Counted from the stretch's first letter, positions 51,155 through 61,084 are shown. The stretch: DNA of 64,000 nucleotides from Nocardiopsis alborubida (GCF_012396365.1 NZ_JAAXPG010000019.1:1-64000); one strand, 5' to 3'. Program-made: numbers and translations. Notes: a model not told the origin generated them from the sequence alone.

Positions 51155-54100
51155 TCAGCGCATGCCCGCCACCAGGCGCCCCAGGCGCCGCAGCCGTTCC
51201 AGGCTCGCCTCGTAGCGGGCGCCGACCACCAGCAGCAGCACACCCGCGACGGCGAACGGCACCCAGTTCGGCACCAGCTGGGTCAGGTCCCACAGGGGCG
51301 GCCCGAACGCCCGCAGCGAGGTCGCCACCAGCACCAGCCCGCCCGTCACCAGGACCGCCTGGAGCCGTCGGCGCAGGCCCCACACGGTCACCGCCAGACC
51401 CAGCACGAGCACGGCGGGCACCCGCCACACCATGCCGTCCTCCGCCAGCACCAGCACGACGGTGGGCAGGAACAGCAGCGCCAGGCCGCCGCCGTGGGCG
51501 GCCCAGCTCGACGGCGGTTCGGCCGCCCTGCGGCTCCACTCCCAGCCCACGGCCAGTGCCGCCAGGGCGGGCGGCATCGTGTACGCCTCGGGCACGGCCA
51601 CGTCCCACGCGGAGAGTACCGTCCACAGCGCGGCCAGCATTAGCAGCGCGCCCACCAGGGCGAACCAGCGCCGGTCCGGCCGCGCGGCGGTCGCCAGCGC
51701 GACGACCCCGACCACGGCCAGCGCCAGCGCGACCAGCTCCAGCCGCGCCCCCGCCGCCACGGTGACGCCCAGCGAGACCGCCGCCCACACCCATGCGGGG
51801 ACCTCCGTCGCCGGTACGAGCGGTCCGCGCAGCCGCGGCGCGGCCACGGCCACCGCGGCGACCATCGCGATCGGGGCCAGCGCCGCGTACTCCACCGGAG
51901 CACCCAGCAGCAGGGGCAGCGCGAACGCGAACCCGCCCGTCGCCGCCGTCGCCACCGCCGTGGCGCCGACCGCAGCGGCGGAGGTCCGGGCCAGGGCCGC
52001 GGCCACCGCGGCCACCACCGCGACCCCCATCAGGGCGCCCGTGGTCGCGTGCTCCTGGACCAGCGCCCAGCCCGCACCGAGCAGCAGGGTGAGGAGGCCG
52101 GTCAGCCCCGCCAGCCAGCCGAGCTGATCGTCCCGGGTCAGCGCCGACCACAGTGCCAGGGCCGAACCCACCGCGAACACCCACAGCAGGGCGACGAGGA
52201 ACGGCGCGTCCAGGACCAGGGGCAGCGCGACGAGCGCGGGCGGAGCGGCGAGCACCGCCGCGGCCGCCGTCCGCCCGCGGTCGAGCAGGGCGACCAGGGC
52301 CACCGCCACCGCACCGGCCAGCAGCATCCCGGCCGCCGTCGCGACAGCCTCCGCCGGGACCGTCACGCGGTGGAGCCCCAGGACGGAGTAGGCGGGGTCG
52401 CCCAGCGCCCGCACGGGCGCCGCCCACGGCCCGTACGCACCGGACAGCAGCGGCAGGCCGGGGCCGTGCCCCCGCCCGACCAGCAGCGGGGCGGACGAGA
52501 GCAGGAGCAGCCCGACCACGGTGAACACCGGCCGGGGGCCGCCTCCGGTACCGCTCGCCGCCGGGAGGGGGATCCGTCCGAACACCACGGCGTTCGCCCC
52601 GGCCACCAGTGCGCAGGCGGCCAGCAGCCACCACGCCGGAGGCGGCACGGTGTCCGACATCACGAGGCCGAGTCCGAAGAACGCGCCGGTCAGCAGGGCA
52701 AGCGCCCACAGGAGCAGGCCGGTCGCGTAGAGCGCCGCGGGACGGCCGGACCGGCGGTACAGCAGCAGCGCGGCCAGGACCGCCGCCTCCACGAGCACGA
52801 GGGCGGCCAGGGAGGTGTACTGGTCCGGGAGCGACCACAGGCCGCCGGTGGCCAGGGTCAGGGCTCCGGTGAGCGCGGGCACCCAGGCGCCGGTCCGACG
52901 CGGCGACAGGGCCGGGCCCAGGAGCAGCGCGGCGCCGACCAGGAGCGCGCACGCCACGGCCACCGCGTGCGGCGGGTCCAGCAGGTGCACGGCCGTCAGC
53001 AGGGTCGGAGGAGCGGTCAGGGCGACGGCGGGCAGCAGCGCCCGGCGGCGCAGCAGGAGCACCGCGCCCAGGGACAGCACGGCGCAGACCAGCACGGCGA
53101 CCAGGTGGAACACGGTGTCGGGCAGGGCCGTCGTCGGCAGCCCCAGCACGCCGGACACCGGTGCGGTCGGAGGGACGCCGTTCCACAGGTGCGGGGGCAC
53201 CCTGGGCAGCGCGGGCAGGTGTGCGGGTCCGGCGGCCAGCGGTGCCATCCCCAGGACCAGCAGGGCGATGACCGCGGGAACCCTGGAGACGCCGTAGCCG
53301 GGGGCTCCGGTACCGCTCGGGACACCCGGGCCGGCGGCAGCGCCCGCGGCGCCCGCGGAACCGGGGCCCTCCGGGACGCGGGGCAGCGGTTCGCGGGCCA
53401 GCAGCAGACCGGTCGCGCCCGACAGCAGCAGGGCGACGGCCACGAACCACCAGGCTCCGACGCGGTCGACGCCCGCGGTGGAGGCGGCCAGGACGAACGC
53501 CGTGTACAGCAGCGCCAGGACCATGGTCAGCACCCACAGCACGGTCGCGCTGACGCGGAGGGTGCGCACGGGGACGCCCGTACGGGGCGGTCCGAACCAC
53601 CGGGCCAGGAACAGGTCGACGAGCCCGGTCGCGGAGAGGGCGGGCAGCAGCCAGGACCAGAGGCCGGGGGAGCCGGACGCCACCACCAGCAGGACGGGAA
53701 CCGGTTGCAGGAGCAGGACGGCCAGGACGCGCGGCGTCCTCAGCGGCACGAGCAGCGGATAGGACGCCAGCAGCGCGCCGATGACGACCAGCGCGGCCGC
53801 GGTGTAGCCGGGCCCGCTCCCGAGCCGCTCCGACATCAGCAGCCACAGCGCGAGGGCGTCGACGCACAGCAGCACGGCGGCCAGGCAGCCGAAGGTCTCC
53901 GCGGTCGCCCTGAGGCCGCGCCGGTGCAGCGGCACGGCCAGGACGGCGAAGGCCGCCGTGGTGAGCCCGAGGACCCCGGCGCGTGCGCCGGTGCCCATGT
54001 CGCTCCACGTCCAGATGGCGAAGACCAGGGCCGCGATGCCGACGAGCACGCCGCCCAGCCCGAGGATGATGTTCTGCGCCGAGCGGCGGGTGACCTCCCC

Positions 54101-54586
54101 GGGCGGCCCGGACGCGACCCGTGAGGGCTGGAACCGCCCTCCCGGTGCCTGCCCGGCCGGTACCGGTACCTGCGTGCCGGGCGCCCACCCGGGCGGGGAC
54201 TGTCCGTACGCGTCCTGGCCGACCGGAGTCCGTCCGGCGGGAAGCCGCCCGGCCGGAGCCCCCGCGGCCGGGCCGTGCGCCGACGCGTACGGGGCCTGCC
54301 CGTCCGCGAACCCGGGCCCGGCTCCGGAACCGGCCGGGGGCGCACCCCGGTCCGACTCCTCACGCAGTAGTGCCACGACGGCGGCCCGCTCCTCGCTCAG
54401 GCTCCGCTTGCGGCTGTCGAGCAGCGCGATCTCCGTGTCGATGTGCCACAGCCGCTGGGCGGTGGAGCCGACGAGCAGGAGCCCGCACCGCTGGCAGGCC
54501 CGGGGCAGCGCGGGAAGCGTGGCGTGACAGTCCGGGCACCTGAGCCGGGGGCCCGCGGGGGACGGCGGGGATCCGTGGACGTTCAT
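51155..54586 (-). CDS. large zinc-ribbon polytopic membrane protein (SCO7613 C-terminal domain type)
   Basis: 1143 aa from ATG 54586; an ATG at 54622 would add 12 residues. Four cysteines at residues 17, 20, 31 and 34 (CPDC...CQRC) form a zinc ribbon. A coiled coil follows at about 50-82 (LWHIDTEIALLDSRKRSLSE), then a Gly/Pro-rich linker to ~160. The remaining ~980 residues are an almost unbroken series of hydrophobic segments, probably more than 25 membrane helices, with Ala/Leu/Val-rich repeats. This plan matches a family of very large actinobacterial membrane proteins of unknown function. It stands alone, with its promoter in the 414-base gap to the transglycosylase gene. Confidence 0.8.
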   Translation of the reverse strand: MNVHGSPPSPAGPRLRCPDCHATLPALPRACQRCGLLLVGSTAQRLWHIDTEIALLDSRKRSLSEERAAVVALLREESDRGAPPAGSGAGPGFADGQAPYASAHGPAAGAPAGRLPAGRTPVGQDAYGQSPPGWAPGTQVPVPAGQAPGGRFQPSRVASGPPGEVTRRSAQNIILGLGGVLVGIAALVFAIWTWSDMGTGARAGVLGLTTAAFAVLAVPLHRRGLRATAETFGCLAAVLLCVDALALWLLMSERLGSGPGYTAAALVVIGALLASYPLLVPLRTPRVLAVLLLQPVPVLLVVASGSPGLWSWLLPALSATGLVDLFLARWFGPPRTGVPVRTLRVSATVLWVLTMVLALLYTAFVLAASTAGVDRVGAWWFVAVALLLSGATGLLLAREPLPRVPEGPGSAGAAGAAAGPGVPSGTGAPGYGVSRVPAVIALLVLGMAPLAAGPAHLPALPRVPPHLWNGVPPTAPVSGVLGLPTTALPDTVFHLVAVLVCAVLSLGAVLLLRRRALLPAVALTAPPTLLTAVHLLDPPHAVAVACALLVGAALLLGPALSPRRTGAWVPALTGALTLATGGLWSLPDQYTSLAALVLVEAAVLAALLLYRRSGRPAALYATGLLLWALALLTGAFFGLGLVMSDTVPPPAWWLLAACALVAGANAVVFGRIPLPAASGTGGGPRPVFTVVGLLLLSSAPLLVGRGHGPGLPLLSGAYGPWAAPVRALGDPAYSVLGLHRVTVPAEAVATAAGMLLAGAVAVALVALLDRGRTAAAAVLAAPPALVALPLVLDAPFLVALLWVFAVGSALALWSALTRDDQLGWLAGLTGLLTLLLGAGWALVQEHATTGALMGVAVVAAVAAALARTSAAAVGATAVATAATGGFAFALPLLLGAPVEYAALAPIAMVAAVAVAAPRLRGPLVPATEVPAWVWAAVSLGVTVAAGARLELVALALAVVGVVALATAARPDRRWFALVGALLMLAALWTVLSAWDVAVPEAYTMPPALAALAVGWEWSRRAAEPPSSWAAHGGGLALLFLPTVVLVLAEDGMVWRVPAVLVLGLAVTVWGLRRRLQAVLVTGGLVLVATSLRAFGPPLWDLTQLVPNWVPFAVAGVLLLVVGARYEASLERLRRLGRLVAGMR

Positions 54587-55000
54587 GGCGCCATCCTGAC
54601 CCCCGGAGCCGTCCGCGCACATCCGTACGGGTACTCAGGCACAGCGTTCCCGGTGACCTCCGTCTCCTTCCGCAAGGCGTGGAGATCCCCGCCACAGCGC
54701 CGAGGGCTTGACCACTCCTTGACTCTGCGTGGCGATGTGCAGGTCAAAGCACTGCATTCCGGATGCATTCCGTGATGTGATCCAAGACATAGCAAAACTG
54801 GCGTTACTTCATCGTGACGATGATGCAGGCTGAACCCGCTGCACGAACATCCCCTCCCACGTGGGAACCCGCGCCGCGGTCGGTCGAACGGCTAGCCCCT
54901 TCCCTCGCGCGCACCACCCCGGGCCACGTGGTCAGCGGCGGCGAACTCTCACACACGCGGACCCCGTCAGGCGCGTGTGCGTCTACGCGAAAGGGCGATT
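54587..55000 (+). other. long structured leader / divergent region before the first transglycosylase-like gene
   Basis: 414 bases. From about 54780 to 55000 the plus strand carries several dyads, among them CACACGCG-N12-CGCGTGTG (54952-54979 region) just before the start, and a GGGAACCCGCGCCGCGG segment near 54870. The end (GGACCCCGTCAGG followed by TGCGTC) vaguely resembles the 3' end of actinobacterial c-di-AMP (ydaO-type) riboswitches, which control genes of exactly this kind, but the central GGGGUGAAUC element is not seen. I keep it as an unassigned leader. Confidence 0.3.
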
Positions 55001-55714
55001 TTGCTACTCAACCTCATCTCACTGCGACATGCGGGCGCCGTCGGCGCCGCGACCCTCGTCGCGGGCGGCACGTTCTCGGTCGCCGCGTTCGCCCAGAGCG
55101 ACGCGATCGACCCCGGCCAGCTCAGCTCCGCAGCGGTGGTCCCCGACCAGCAGACGGCGGCGGGAGGCGGCGACGGCGAACCCGAGGACTTCTTCGCCGC
55201 GCCGCCCGAACAGAGCGACCAGGAGCGGGAGACCCAGCGCGAGGAGAGCCTGGAGCAGGCCAGGGTGGCCGTCGACGAGGCCGTTCGCGCCGACAGCGGG
55301 ACGGCCAGCGACATCCCCGAACCCGAACCCGAGCCCGAGGAGGAGCCCGAGGCCGACACCTCCGGCGGTTCCGACTCCTCCGGCGGCGGCTCCGCCGGGT
55401 CGGCCCCCTCCGGCGACCCCAAGGAGATCGCCCTCCAGATGGTCCTGGACGAGGGCTGGGCCGCCAGCGAGTTCCACGACTGCCTCGAACCCCTGTGGGA
55501 GAAGGAGAGTAACTGGGACCCCAGCGCGCAGAACCCCAGTTCGGGCGCCTACGGCATCCCCCAGTCGCTGCCCGGCGACAAGATGGCCTCCCACGGCTCC
55601 GACTGGCAGACCAACCCCGCCACCCAGATCGCCTGGGGCATCGACTACATCAAGGACCGCTACGGGAACCCCTGCGGCGCCTGGTCCCACTCCCAGTCCA
55701 ACAACTGGTATTAA
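55001..55714 (+). CDS. secreted lytic-transglycosylase-like protein, copy 1
   Basis: 237 aa from TTG 55001, chosen because the paralogue 757 bases on begins in the same way (TTG CTA CTC AAC here, GTG CTA ATC AAC there), and an AAGGG SD precedes both. A GTG at 54977 is an alternative. N-terminal signal peptide (LISLRHAGAVGAATLVAGGT, cleavage near AFAQS), a long acidic linker with EPEPEPEEEPE, and a C-terminal ~80-residue goose-lysozyme/SLT-like domain: SEFHDCLEPLWEKESNWDPS (catalytic Glu candidate in WEKE), NPSSGAYGIPQSLPGDKMAS, TNPATQIAWGIDYIKDRYG. Two Cys probably form a disulfide. It should cleave peptidoglycan outside the cell. Confidence 0.85.
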   Translation: MLLNLISLRHAGAVGAATLVAGGTFSVAAFAQSDAIDPGQLSSAAVVPDQQTAAGGGDGEPEDFFAAPPEQSDQERETQREESLEQARVAVDEAVRADSGTASDIPEPEPEPEEEPEADTSGGSDSSGGGSAGSAPSGDPKEIALQMVLDEGWAASEFHDCLEPLWEKESNWDPSAQNPSSGAYGIPQSLPGDKMASHGSDWQTNPATQIAWGIDYIKDRYGNPCGAWSHSQSNNWY

Positions 55715-56365
55715 TAGGGCTTTCCCTGCCAATAACCCCCTCTTGGGAAAGGCAATCGTGCTAATCAACCGAATGTCGCTGCGTAGTACGGCGGCGGTCG
55801 GTGCGGCGACTCTCGTCGCGGGTGCGACCTTCGCCGTCACCGCGTTCGCGGACGACGACATCGATCCGGACACGGTGGCCAGCGCCGCCATTCCGGAGGC
55901 CGAGGAACCCGCCGCCGACACCGAAGCCGGGGAGGAGGCGTTCTTCTCCGAGCAGTTGTCCCAGGAAGAACTCCAGACCCTGCGCATCCAGGCTCAGGAG
56001 CAGCGTGACGCGGCCCTCACCGAAGGGGTCCTGACGGCCCAGGTCGAGGGAAGCGACATCGAGGAGGAGGAAGAAGAAGAGGAAGAGGAGGAGGAGACTC
56101 CCGTCTTCACCGGCGACCCCAAGGGCATCGCCCTGGAGATGGTCCTCGCCGAGGGCTGGGCCGCCAGCGAGTTCCACGACTGCCTCGAACCCCTGTGGGA
56201 GAAGGAGAGCAACTGGAACCCCAGCGCGCAGAACCCCAGTTCGGGCGCCTACGGCATCCCCCAGTCGCTGCCCGGCGACAAGATGGCCACCCACGGCTCC
56301 GACTGGCAGACCAACCCCGCCACCCAGATCGCCTGGGGCATCGACTACATCAAGGGCCGCTACGG
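55451..56365 (+). repeat. 215-bp near-identical direct repeat spanning the two transglycosylase domains
   Basis: 55451-55665 and 56151-56365 align without gaps at an offset of exactly 700 bases with only four mismatches (at 55510, 55517, 55589 and 55656 relative to the first copy). Outside this block the genes diverge at once. The pattern fits recent gene conversion or unequal crossing-over between tandem paralogues. Confidence 0.9.
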
Positions 56366-56414
56366 CACTCCCTGTGAGGCCTGGGCCCACTCCCAGTCCA
56401 TCGGCTGGTACTGA
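55758..56414 (+). CDS. secreted lytic-transglycosylase-like protein, copy 2
   Basis: 218 aa from GTG 55758 (SD GGGAAAGG), ATG 55773 possible. Same plan as its neighbour: signal peptide (STAAVGAATLVAGATFAVTA, cut near AFADD), acidic linker, then the transglycosylase domain with WEKESNWNPS, NPSSGAYGIPQSLPGDKMAT and YCTP-like end replaced by GTPCEAWAHSQSIGWY. The linker contains a run of 13 Glu (after SDI), encoded by alternating GAG/GAA. The last ~215 bases of the domain are 98 percent identical to copy 1 while the N-terminal halves differ, so the domain has been homogenised. Only 43 bases separate the genes. Confidence 0.85.
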   Translation: MLINRMSLRSTAAVGAATLVAGATFAVTAFADDDIDPDTVASAAIPEAEEPAADTEAGEEAFFSEQLSQEELQTLRIQAQEQRDAALTEGVLTAQVEGSDIEEEEEEEEEEEETPVFTGDPKGIALEMVLAEGWAASEFHDCLEPLWEKESNWNPSAQNPSSGAYGIPQSLPGDKMATHGSDWQTNPATQIAWGIDYIKGRYGTPCEAWAHSQSIGWY

Positions 56415-56475
56415 TCCGCCCGGGGCGTCCGCGCCCCCGCCGGCGGAGGCCTCTTCCGGAATGTACGGAAGACGC

Positions 56476-56504
56476 GGGGGCCGTTCCCCTCCGGAACGGC
56501 CCCC
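56476..56504. terminator. bidirectional terminator between copy 2 and the kinase gene
   Basis: Perfect 12-bp stem GGGGGCCGTTCC / GGAACGGCCCCC with a CCTCC loop, between convergent genes. Confidence 0.8.
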
Positions 56505-56520
56505 GTCCTGTTCGGTGCCC

Positions 56521-56556
56521 CGCCCGTTCGCCCGCCCGTTCGCCCGCCCGTTCGCC
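56521..56556. repeat. three perfect 12-bp tandem repeats
   Basis: CGCCCGTTCGCC occurs three times in a row without change, 20 bases before the kinase stop codon. Such a short GC-rich array can vary in copy number between strains. Confidence 0.85.
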
Positions 56557-56576
56557 GAGGCCGCCGGGCGGCGCGT

Positions 56577-58571
56577 TCACAGCTTCGGGTCGAACGACTC
56601 CATGACGTCCTCGGGCAGGTCGTCGTAGTAGTCGGCGTCCTCACGCGGAACGTTCACGCTGACCAGGTAGAACACCCGGTCGCCCTCGTGCCCGGTGCTG
56701 ACCGCGTAGGCCCAGAAGCGCCGTTCCTGGCTCGTCCAGGTCTCGTTGGTGAAGTCGGACTCCACCATGGCGACGTCCCAGCCCTCCTCGAAGTCGCCGT
56801 CGTCGAACTCCTCCAACTCCAGCTGTGTGTAGTCGGCGGTGACGTCGCCCTCGACCTGCGTTCCGCCGTTGGTCTCCTCCAGGTACTCGGCGCTCGTCCC
56901 GGTGAACTCCTGCTCGGTCCAGCCGGTCACCCACACCTGGTGGTCACCGCCCGGCGCGACGAACACCGCCAGCGTGTTCTCGATCTCGCTGTCGTCCACC
57001 TGCCACCCGGCCGGGTAGTCCACGTGGAACCACTGGGACTGGAAGGTCTCCAGTTCGTCGTAGGACGGCGGCTCCCCGTCCTCGTCCTCGCCGCTCGTCT
57101 GGCCGCCGTCGCCCCGGCCCTCCCCGCCGCTGCCGGCGCCGCCCTCGTCCCCGCCGACCGGGGCGGAGGGCTCCGCGGGGGGCCTCGCGATCTCGGACTC
57201 CGTCAGCTCCCCGGAGGCGCCGCCCTCGGCCTCGGCGCCCGCGAGCAGGGTCGCGCCGGCCACGGCCACGCCGCTGATCAGACCCAGGGCCACCACCACG
57301 GCGCCGACGCCGATGAGGAGCCTGGTGTTACCCGAACCCGAAGCCGGGCGCGCGCCGCCGTGACCGCCCGAGTGGAGCGGGACACCGGGAGTCCCGGGCC
57401 CTCCCGGGCCACGGCCCATGCCGCCGTGCCCGCTTCCCGCCGAGTGAGTCGACTGGTGCGGGTAGGCCGGGTGGTGCCCGTGCGGGAAGGGCGTCGCGGG
57501 CGTCACCGGGTTCGCGGGTCCGCCCCGCGGTACGCGCGGTCCCGTCATCGGGCCCTGCGGCAGAGGGGCCCGCGTGTGGGGGTAGCCGCCCTGCGGCCCC
57601 GCGCCGGGACGGCCGCCGCTCGGCGCGTGGTGGGGGTTCTGCGGGCCGCTGCCGAAGGCCGGGGCACCGCCCCCGAAGGCGCCCGCCCCCGAGGCTCCCA
57701 CGGCACCCGCCGCACCGAAGCCGCCGCTGCCGTCGCCGCCCGGGTTCGGCCCACCGCGCCCGCGCAGCAGCGCCAGCGCCTCGTCCACGCTCAGCCTGCG
57801 GTCCGGGTCGCGCTCCAGCAGGCCGGAGATGACCGGCTCCAGCCACCCGGCGCGCGTCATCGGCGGCAGCGGAGCGGACATCACCGCCGCGATCGCCGCG
57901 GTGAGGCTGTCGCGGCGGAACGGGGAGGTGCCCTCCACCGCCGCGAACAGGGTCACGCCGATGCTCCACAGGTCGCCCCGGTGCTCGGCCGGGCCGCCCG
58001 ACAGCCGCTCGGGCGGCATGTACTCGGGGGAGCCGATCAGCGCGCCGGTGCGGGTGATGCTCGGCCCGCCCTCCATCGTCGCGATGCCGAAGTCGGTGAG
58101 GATCACCCGGCCGTCCAGGGACGTCATGATGTTGCCCGGCTTGATGTCGCGGTGCAGGACCCCGGCCGCGTTCGCCGCCCGCACGGCGCGCAGCAGCGAC
58201 TCGGCGATCTCCGCGACCTCGTCCGGCGGCAGGGCGCCCCGCTCGTTGAGCCGGTCCTGGAGGGACCCGCCCTCGACCAGCTCCATGACCACCCACGGGT
58301 TGCCGTCGTACTCGAAGACGTCGTGGATGGTGATCACCGTGGGGTGGCTGATCCGCGCGGCGGAGCGGGCCTCGCGCCGGACCCGGCCGTGCGCGTCCGC
58401 GCGCTCGGAGTCGGTGAAGTGGTCGGGAAGCAGCACCTGCTTGATCGCGACGTCACGGTCCAGCGCCGGGTCGAAGGCCTCCCAGACCACCCCCATGCCG
58501 CCGCGGCCGAGTTCACGGCGCAGGACGTAGCGGTCCGCGACGATGCGTTCACTGTCGCTGTTGCTCGACAT
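56577..58571 (-). CDS. serine/threonine protein kinase with extracellular domain
   Basis: 664 aa from ATG 58571. Kinase domain residues ~15-270: LGRGGMGVVWEAF, K44 in VAIKQVLLPDHF, VLHRDIKPGNIMTSLDGRVI near 138, DFGIATMEGGPS, GSPEYMPPERLSGG. A ~145-residue Gly/Pro/His-rich linker follows, then one membrane helix (about 415-442, LLIGVGAVVVALGLISGVAV) and a ~200-residue extracellular part: an acidic linker and a beta-rich domain (FQSQWFHVDYPAGWQVDDSE, DHQVWVTGWTEQEFTGTSAE) like the small ligand or lipoprotein-like domains in other actinomycete kinases. Signal unknown. Transcribed alone. Confidence 0.93.
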   Translation of the reverse strand: MSSNSDSERIVADRYVLRRELGRGGMGVVWEAFDPALDRDVAIKQVLLPDHFTDSERADAHGRVRREARSAARISHPTVITIHDVFEYDGNPWVVMELVEGGSLQDRLNERGALPPDEVAEIAESLLRAVRAANAAGVLHRDIKPGNIMTSLDGRVILTDFGIATMEGGPSITRTGALIGSPEYMPPERLSGGPAEHRGDLWSIGVTLFAAVEGTSPFRRDSLTAAIAAVMSAPLPPMTRAGWLEPVISGLLERDPDRRLSVDEALALLRGRGGPNPGGDGSGGFGAAGAVGASGAGAFGGGAPAFGSGPQNPHHAPSGGRPGAGPQGGYPHTRAPLPQGPMTGPRVPRGGPANPVTPATPFPHGHHPAYPHQSTHSAGSGHGGMGRGPGGPGTPGVPLHSGGHGGARPASGSGNTRLLIGVGAVVVALGLISGVAVAGATLLAGAEAEGGASGELTESEIARPPAEPSAPVGGDEGGAGSGGEGRGDGGQTSGEDEDGEPPSYDELETFQSQWFHVDYPAGWQVDDSEIENTLAVFVAPGGDHQVWVTGWTEQEFTGTSAEYLEETNGGTQVEGDVTADYTQLELEEFDDGDFEEGWDVAMVESDFTNETWTSQERRFWAYAVSTGHEGDRVFYLVSVNVPREDADYYDDLPEDVMESFDPKL

Positions 58572-58763
58572 GTACTGCCCTCTCGAAGGCGGGCTTCCAA
58601 GGTGCTCTGTTCAAGAATGTCGGACGCCTCCCGCGCGCGGAAGGTTCCTGGTCGAAGCCCTCCGCGGCCGAGCGAGACACAACCGAGGCCCGCGCGCACC
58701 GTGCAGTGGCCCGGTACACGGCCGCCCCGCCCGGTGAACGGCCGCCCTGACCGGCACACGGAA

Positions 58764-58789
58764 GGGGCACCCCGTGCACGGGGTGCCCC
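58764..58789 (-). terminator. terminator after fumC
   Basis: Perfect 11-bp stem GGGGCACCCCG / CGGGGTGCCCC with a TGCA loop, 19 bases beyond the fumC stop. Confidence 0.8.
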
Positions 58790-58808
58790 GTGGCGCGACG
58801 GGTCCGTA

Positions 58809-60197
58809 CTACCGGGAGTTGGTCATCCGCAGCACGTCGAGGGCCTCGTCCAGCTGCGCCTCGGTGAGCTTGCCGTCCTGGACGTAGCCGCGCTCGATGA
58901 CCACCTCGCGGATGGTCTTCTTCTCCTTCAGCGACTGCTTGGCGACCTTGGAGGCCTCCTCGTAGCCGATGTAGCGGTTGAGCGGGGTCACGATCGACGG
59001 CGAGGACTCGGCGTAGACGCGGCACTGCTCGGCGTCGGCCTCGATCCCGGACACGCAGCGGTCCGCGAACACGCGCGAGACGTTGGAGAGCAGGCGGATC
59101 GACTCCAGCACGTTGCGGGCGATCATCGGCAGCTGCACGTTCAGCTCGAAGTTGCCGCTGGCGCCGCCGAAGGCCACCGCGGCGTCGTTGCCGACGACCT
59201 GCGAGGTCACCTGGAGCATGGCCTCGCACAGGACCGGGTTGACCTTGCCCGGCATGATCGAGGAGCCCGGCTGGAGGTCGGGCAGGAGGATCTCGCCCAG
59301 GCCGGTGGTCGGGCCCGAGCCCATCCAGCGGATGTCGTTGGCGATCTTGGCGAAGCCGACCGCGATGGTCCGCAGCTGGCCGGACAGTTCGACCAGGCCG
59401 TCGCGGGCGCCCTGCGCCTCGAAGTGGTCGCGGGCCTCGGTCAGCGGCAGACCGGTGTGCTCGGCGATCTCGGCGATGACCCGGGCGGAGAAGCCCTCGG
59501 GGGTGTTGATGCCGGTGCCCACGGCGGTGCCGCCCAGCGGCAGCTCGGCCACGCGCGGCAGGACGGCCTCCAGGCGCTCCACGCCGTAGCGCACCTGGGC
59601 GGCGTACCCGGCGAACTCCTGGCCCAGGGTGACGGGGGTGGCGTCCATGAGGTGGGTGCGGCCGCTCTTGACCACGGAGGCGAACTCGGTCGCCTTGGCG
59701 CTGAGCGCCTCCTCCAGGTGCCGAAGCGCCGGGACCAGGTCGTTCTGGACGGCGGAGGTGGCGGCGATGTGGATGGAGGAGGGGAACACGTCGTTGGAGG
59801 ACTGCGACGCGTTGACGTGGTCGTTGGCGTGCACGGGAGCCCCGAGGCGCTCGGTGGCCAGCGTCGCGACGACCTCGTTGGTGTTCATGTTGCTGGAGGT
59901 GCCCGAGCCGGTCTGGAAGACGTCGATCGGGAACTCGTCGTTCCACCTGCCCTCGGCGACCTCCAGGGCGGCCTCCCGGATCGCCTTGCCCAGGTCGTCG
60001 CTGATGACGCCGAGCTCGGCGTTGACCTTGGCCGCGGCGGCCTTGATCTGGCCGAGGGCGGCGATGTGCGCGCCCTCCAGCCCCTGGCCGGAGATCGGGA
60101 AGTTCTCGACGGCACGCTGCGTCTGGGCCCTCCACTTGGCCTCGGCCGGAACCCTGACCTCACCCATCGAGTCGTGCTCGATACGGAACTCGCTCAT
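58809..60197 (-). CDS. fumC: class II fumarate hydratase
   Basis: 462 aa from ATG 60197 (GGGAGAG upstream). Interconverts fumarate and malate in the TCA cycle; a homotetramer without an iron-sulfur cluster. Substrate-site segments: [55 protein letters not shown], and the signature [17 protein letters not shown], followed by ENVLES-type [21 protein letters not shown]-terminal domain complete. The distinct N-terminal start ([14 protein letters not shown]) is the conserved one. Upstream extensions in this frame are not genes. Confidence 0.96.
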   Translation of the reverse strand: MSEFRIEHDSMGEVRVPAEAKWRAQTQRAVENFPISGQGLEGAHIAALGQIKAAAAKVNAELGVISDDLGKAIREAALEVAEGRWNDEFPIDVFQTGSGTSSNMNTNEVVATLATERLGAPVHANDHVNASQSSNDVFPSSIHIAATSAVQNDLVPALRHLEEALSAKATEFASVVKSGRTHLMDATPVTLGQEFAGYAAQVRYGVERLEAVLPRVAELPLGGTAVGTGINTPEGFSARVIAEIAEHTGLPLTEARDHFEAQGARDGLVELSGQLRTIAVGFAKIANDIRWMGSGPTTGLGEILLPDLQPGSSIMPGKVNPVLCEAMLQVTSQVVGNDAAVAFGGASGNFELNVQLPMIARNVLESIRLLSNVSRVFADRCVSGIEADAEQCRVYAESSPSIVTPLNRYIGYEEASKVAKQSLKEKKTIREVVIERGYVQDGKLTEAQLDEALDVLRMTNSR

Positions 60198-60445
60198 TGC
60201 AACCCAACTCTCCCTGGGAAAACCTGTGAGCCCCAGACTGCCAGACGCACCGGAGCACACCGCCACCTCACCCGGGGTTGGCGGTGTTGCGCGCGTCATG
60301 TTGACACCGCGGCCGTCCGCTGTGCCCGGTCGGCGGTCCTCGCAGGTCGGTGCGGGTCCGGTGCGGCCCACGGCGGTTCCGGGGGCGCGGTGCGGGACGG
60401 ACGAGGCGTGCCGGTCGGTCCGCGGCGGCACCGTGCGGGCCGCGG

Positions 60446-61048
60446 TCAGGCCCCGATGCCGCGTCGGCGCTCGCGGCGGCGCCACCCCAGGAGGCGGCGC
60501 CTCCTGGGGGCGCGCACGCGCACCACGCCGAACAGGGAGAACCCGTCGATCTCCAGCACCGGGGGGTGGGACAGCTCGGATCGGCGCGCGGTGGTGGTGC
60601 GCCTGCCCAGGAACGACCAGCCGGTCAGCCGCACCTCGACGCCCTCGGGGACGTCGATATCCACGCGGCCCAGGACGGCGGTCACGGTCATCCGGTGGTG
60701 GTTGTGCATCAGGAGCGCCTCGCGCATGTCCACCTCGACCCTGCCGACCAGCGCCACGGCCAGTTCGTTCGGATAGGCCACCCAGCGGCCCCTGCGCTCG
60801 GCGCTGCCGAACAGGCCCAGGACGGGCTGGCGGTCCAGGCGGATGGGCTGCTGCTCGGCGGGGAGGAGGTCGGCGGTGATCCCGGGCAGCTCGCCGAGGG
60901 TCCGGGCCTCGTGCGCGAGGGAGGAACGCTCCTCGAACTCCTCCAGGTCCAGGCGGCCGTCGGCGGCGGCATCGCGCAGGACCCGCAGGACCCGTTCGCG
61001 GTCGGTGTTGGAGGCGCGGAGCCGATCGGGGGACACTTCCTCACTCAC
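60446..61048 (-). CDS. DUF1707 domain protein with LiaF-like C-terminal region
   Basis: 200 aa from GTG 61048; another GTG at 61036 is possible. DUF1707 at the N-terminus ([40 protein letters not shown]), then a soluble C-terminal domain with a LiaF/cell-wall-response feel ([53 protein letters not shown]). Unlike the DUF1707 protein at 0.3-0.8 kb it has no membrane helix. The last residues are Arg-rich ([19 protein letters not shown]). Function unknown; a role in envelope stress sensing is conceivable. Confidence 0.75.
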   Translation of the reverse strand: MSEEVSPDRLRASNTDRERVLRVLRDAAADGRLDLEEFEERSSLAHEARTLGELPGITADLLPAEQQPIRLDRQPVLGLFGSAERRGRWVAYPNELAVALVGRVEVDMREALLMHNHHRMTVTAVLGRVDIDVPEGVEVRLTGWSFLGRRTTTARRSELSHPPVLEIDGFSLFGVVRVRAPRRRRLLGWRRRERRRGIGA

Positions 61049-61084
61049 ACCGCCCACATTAGGCGAAACCCCGGGACGGTCGCC

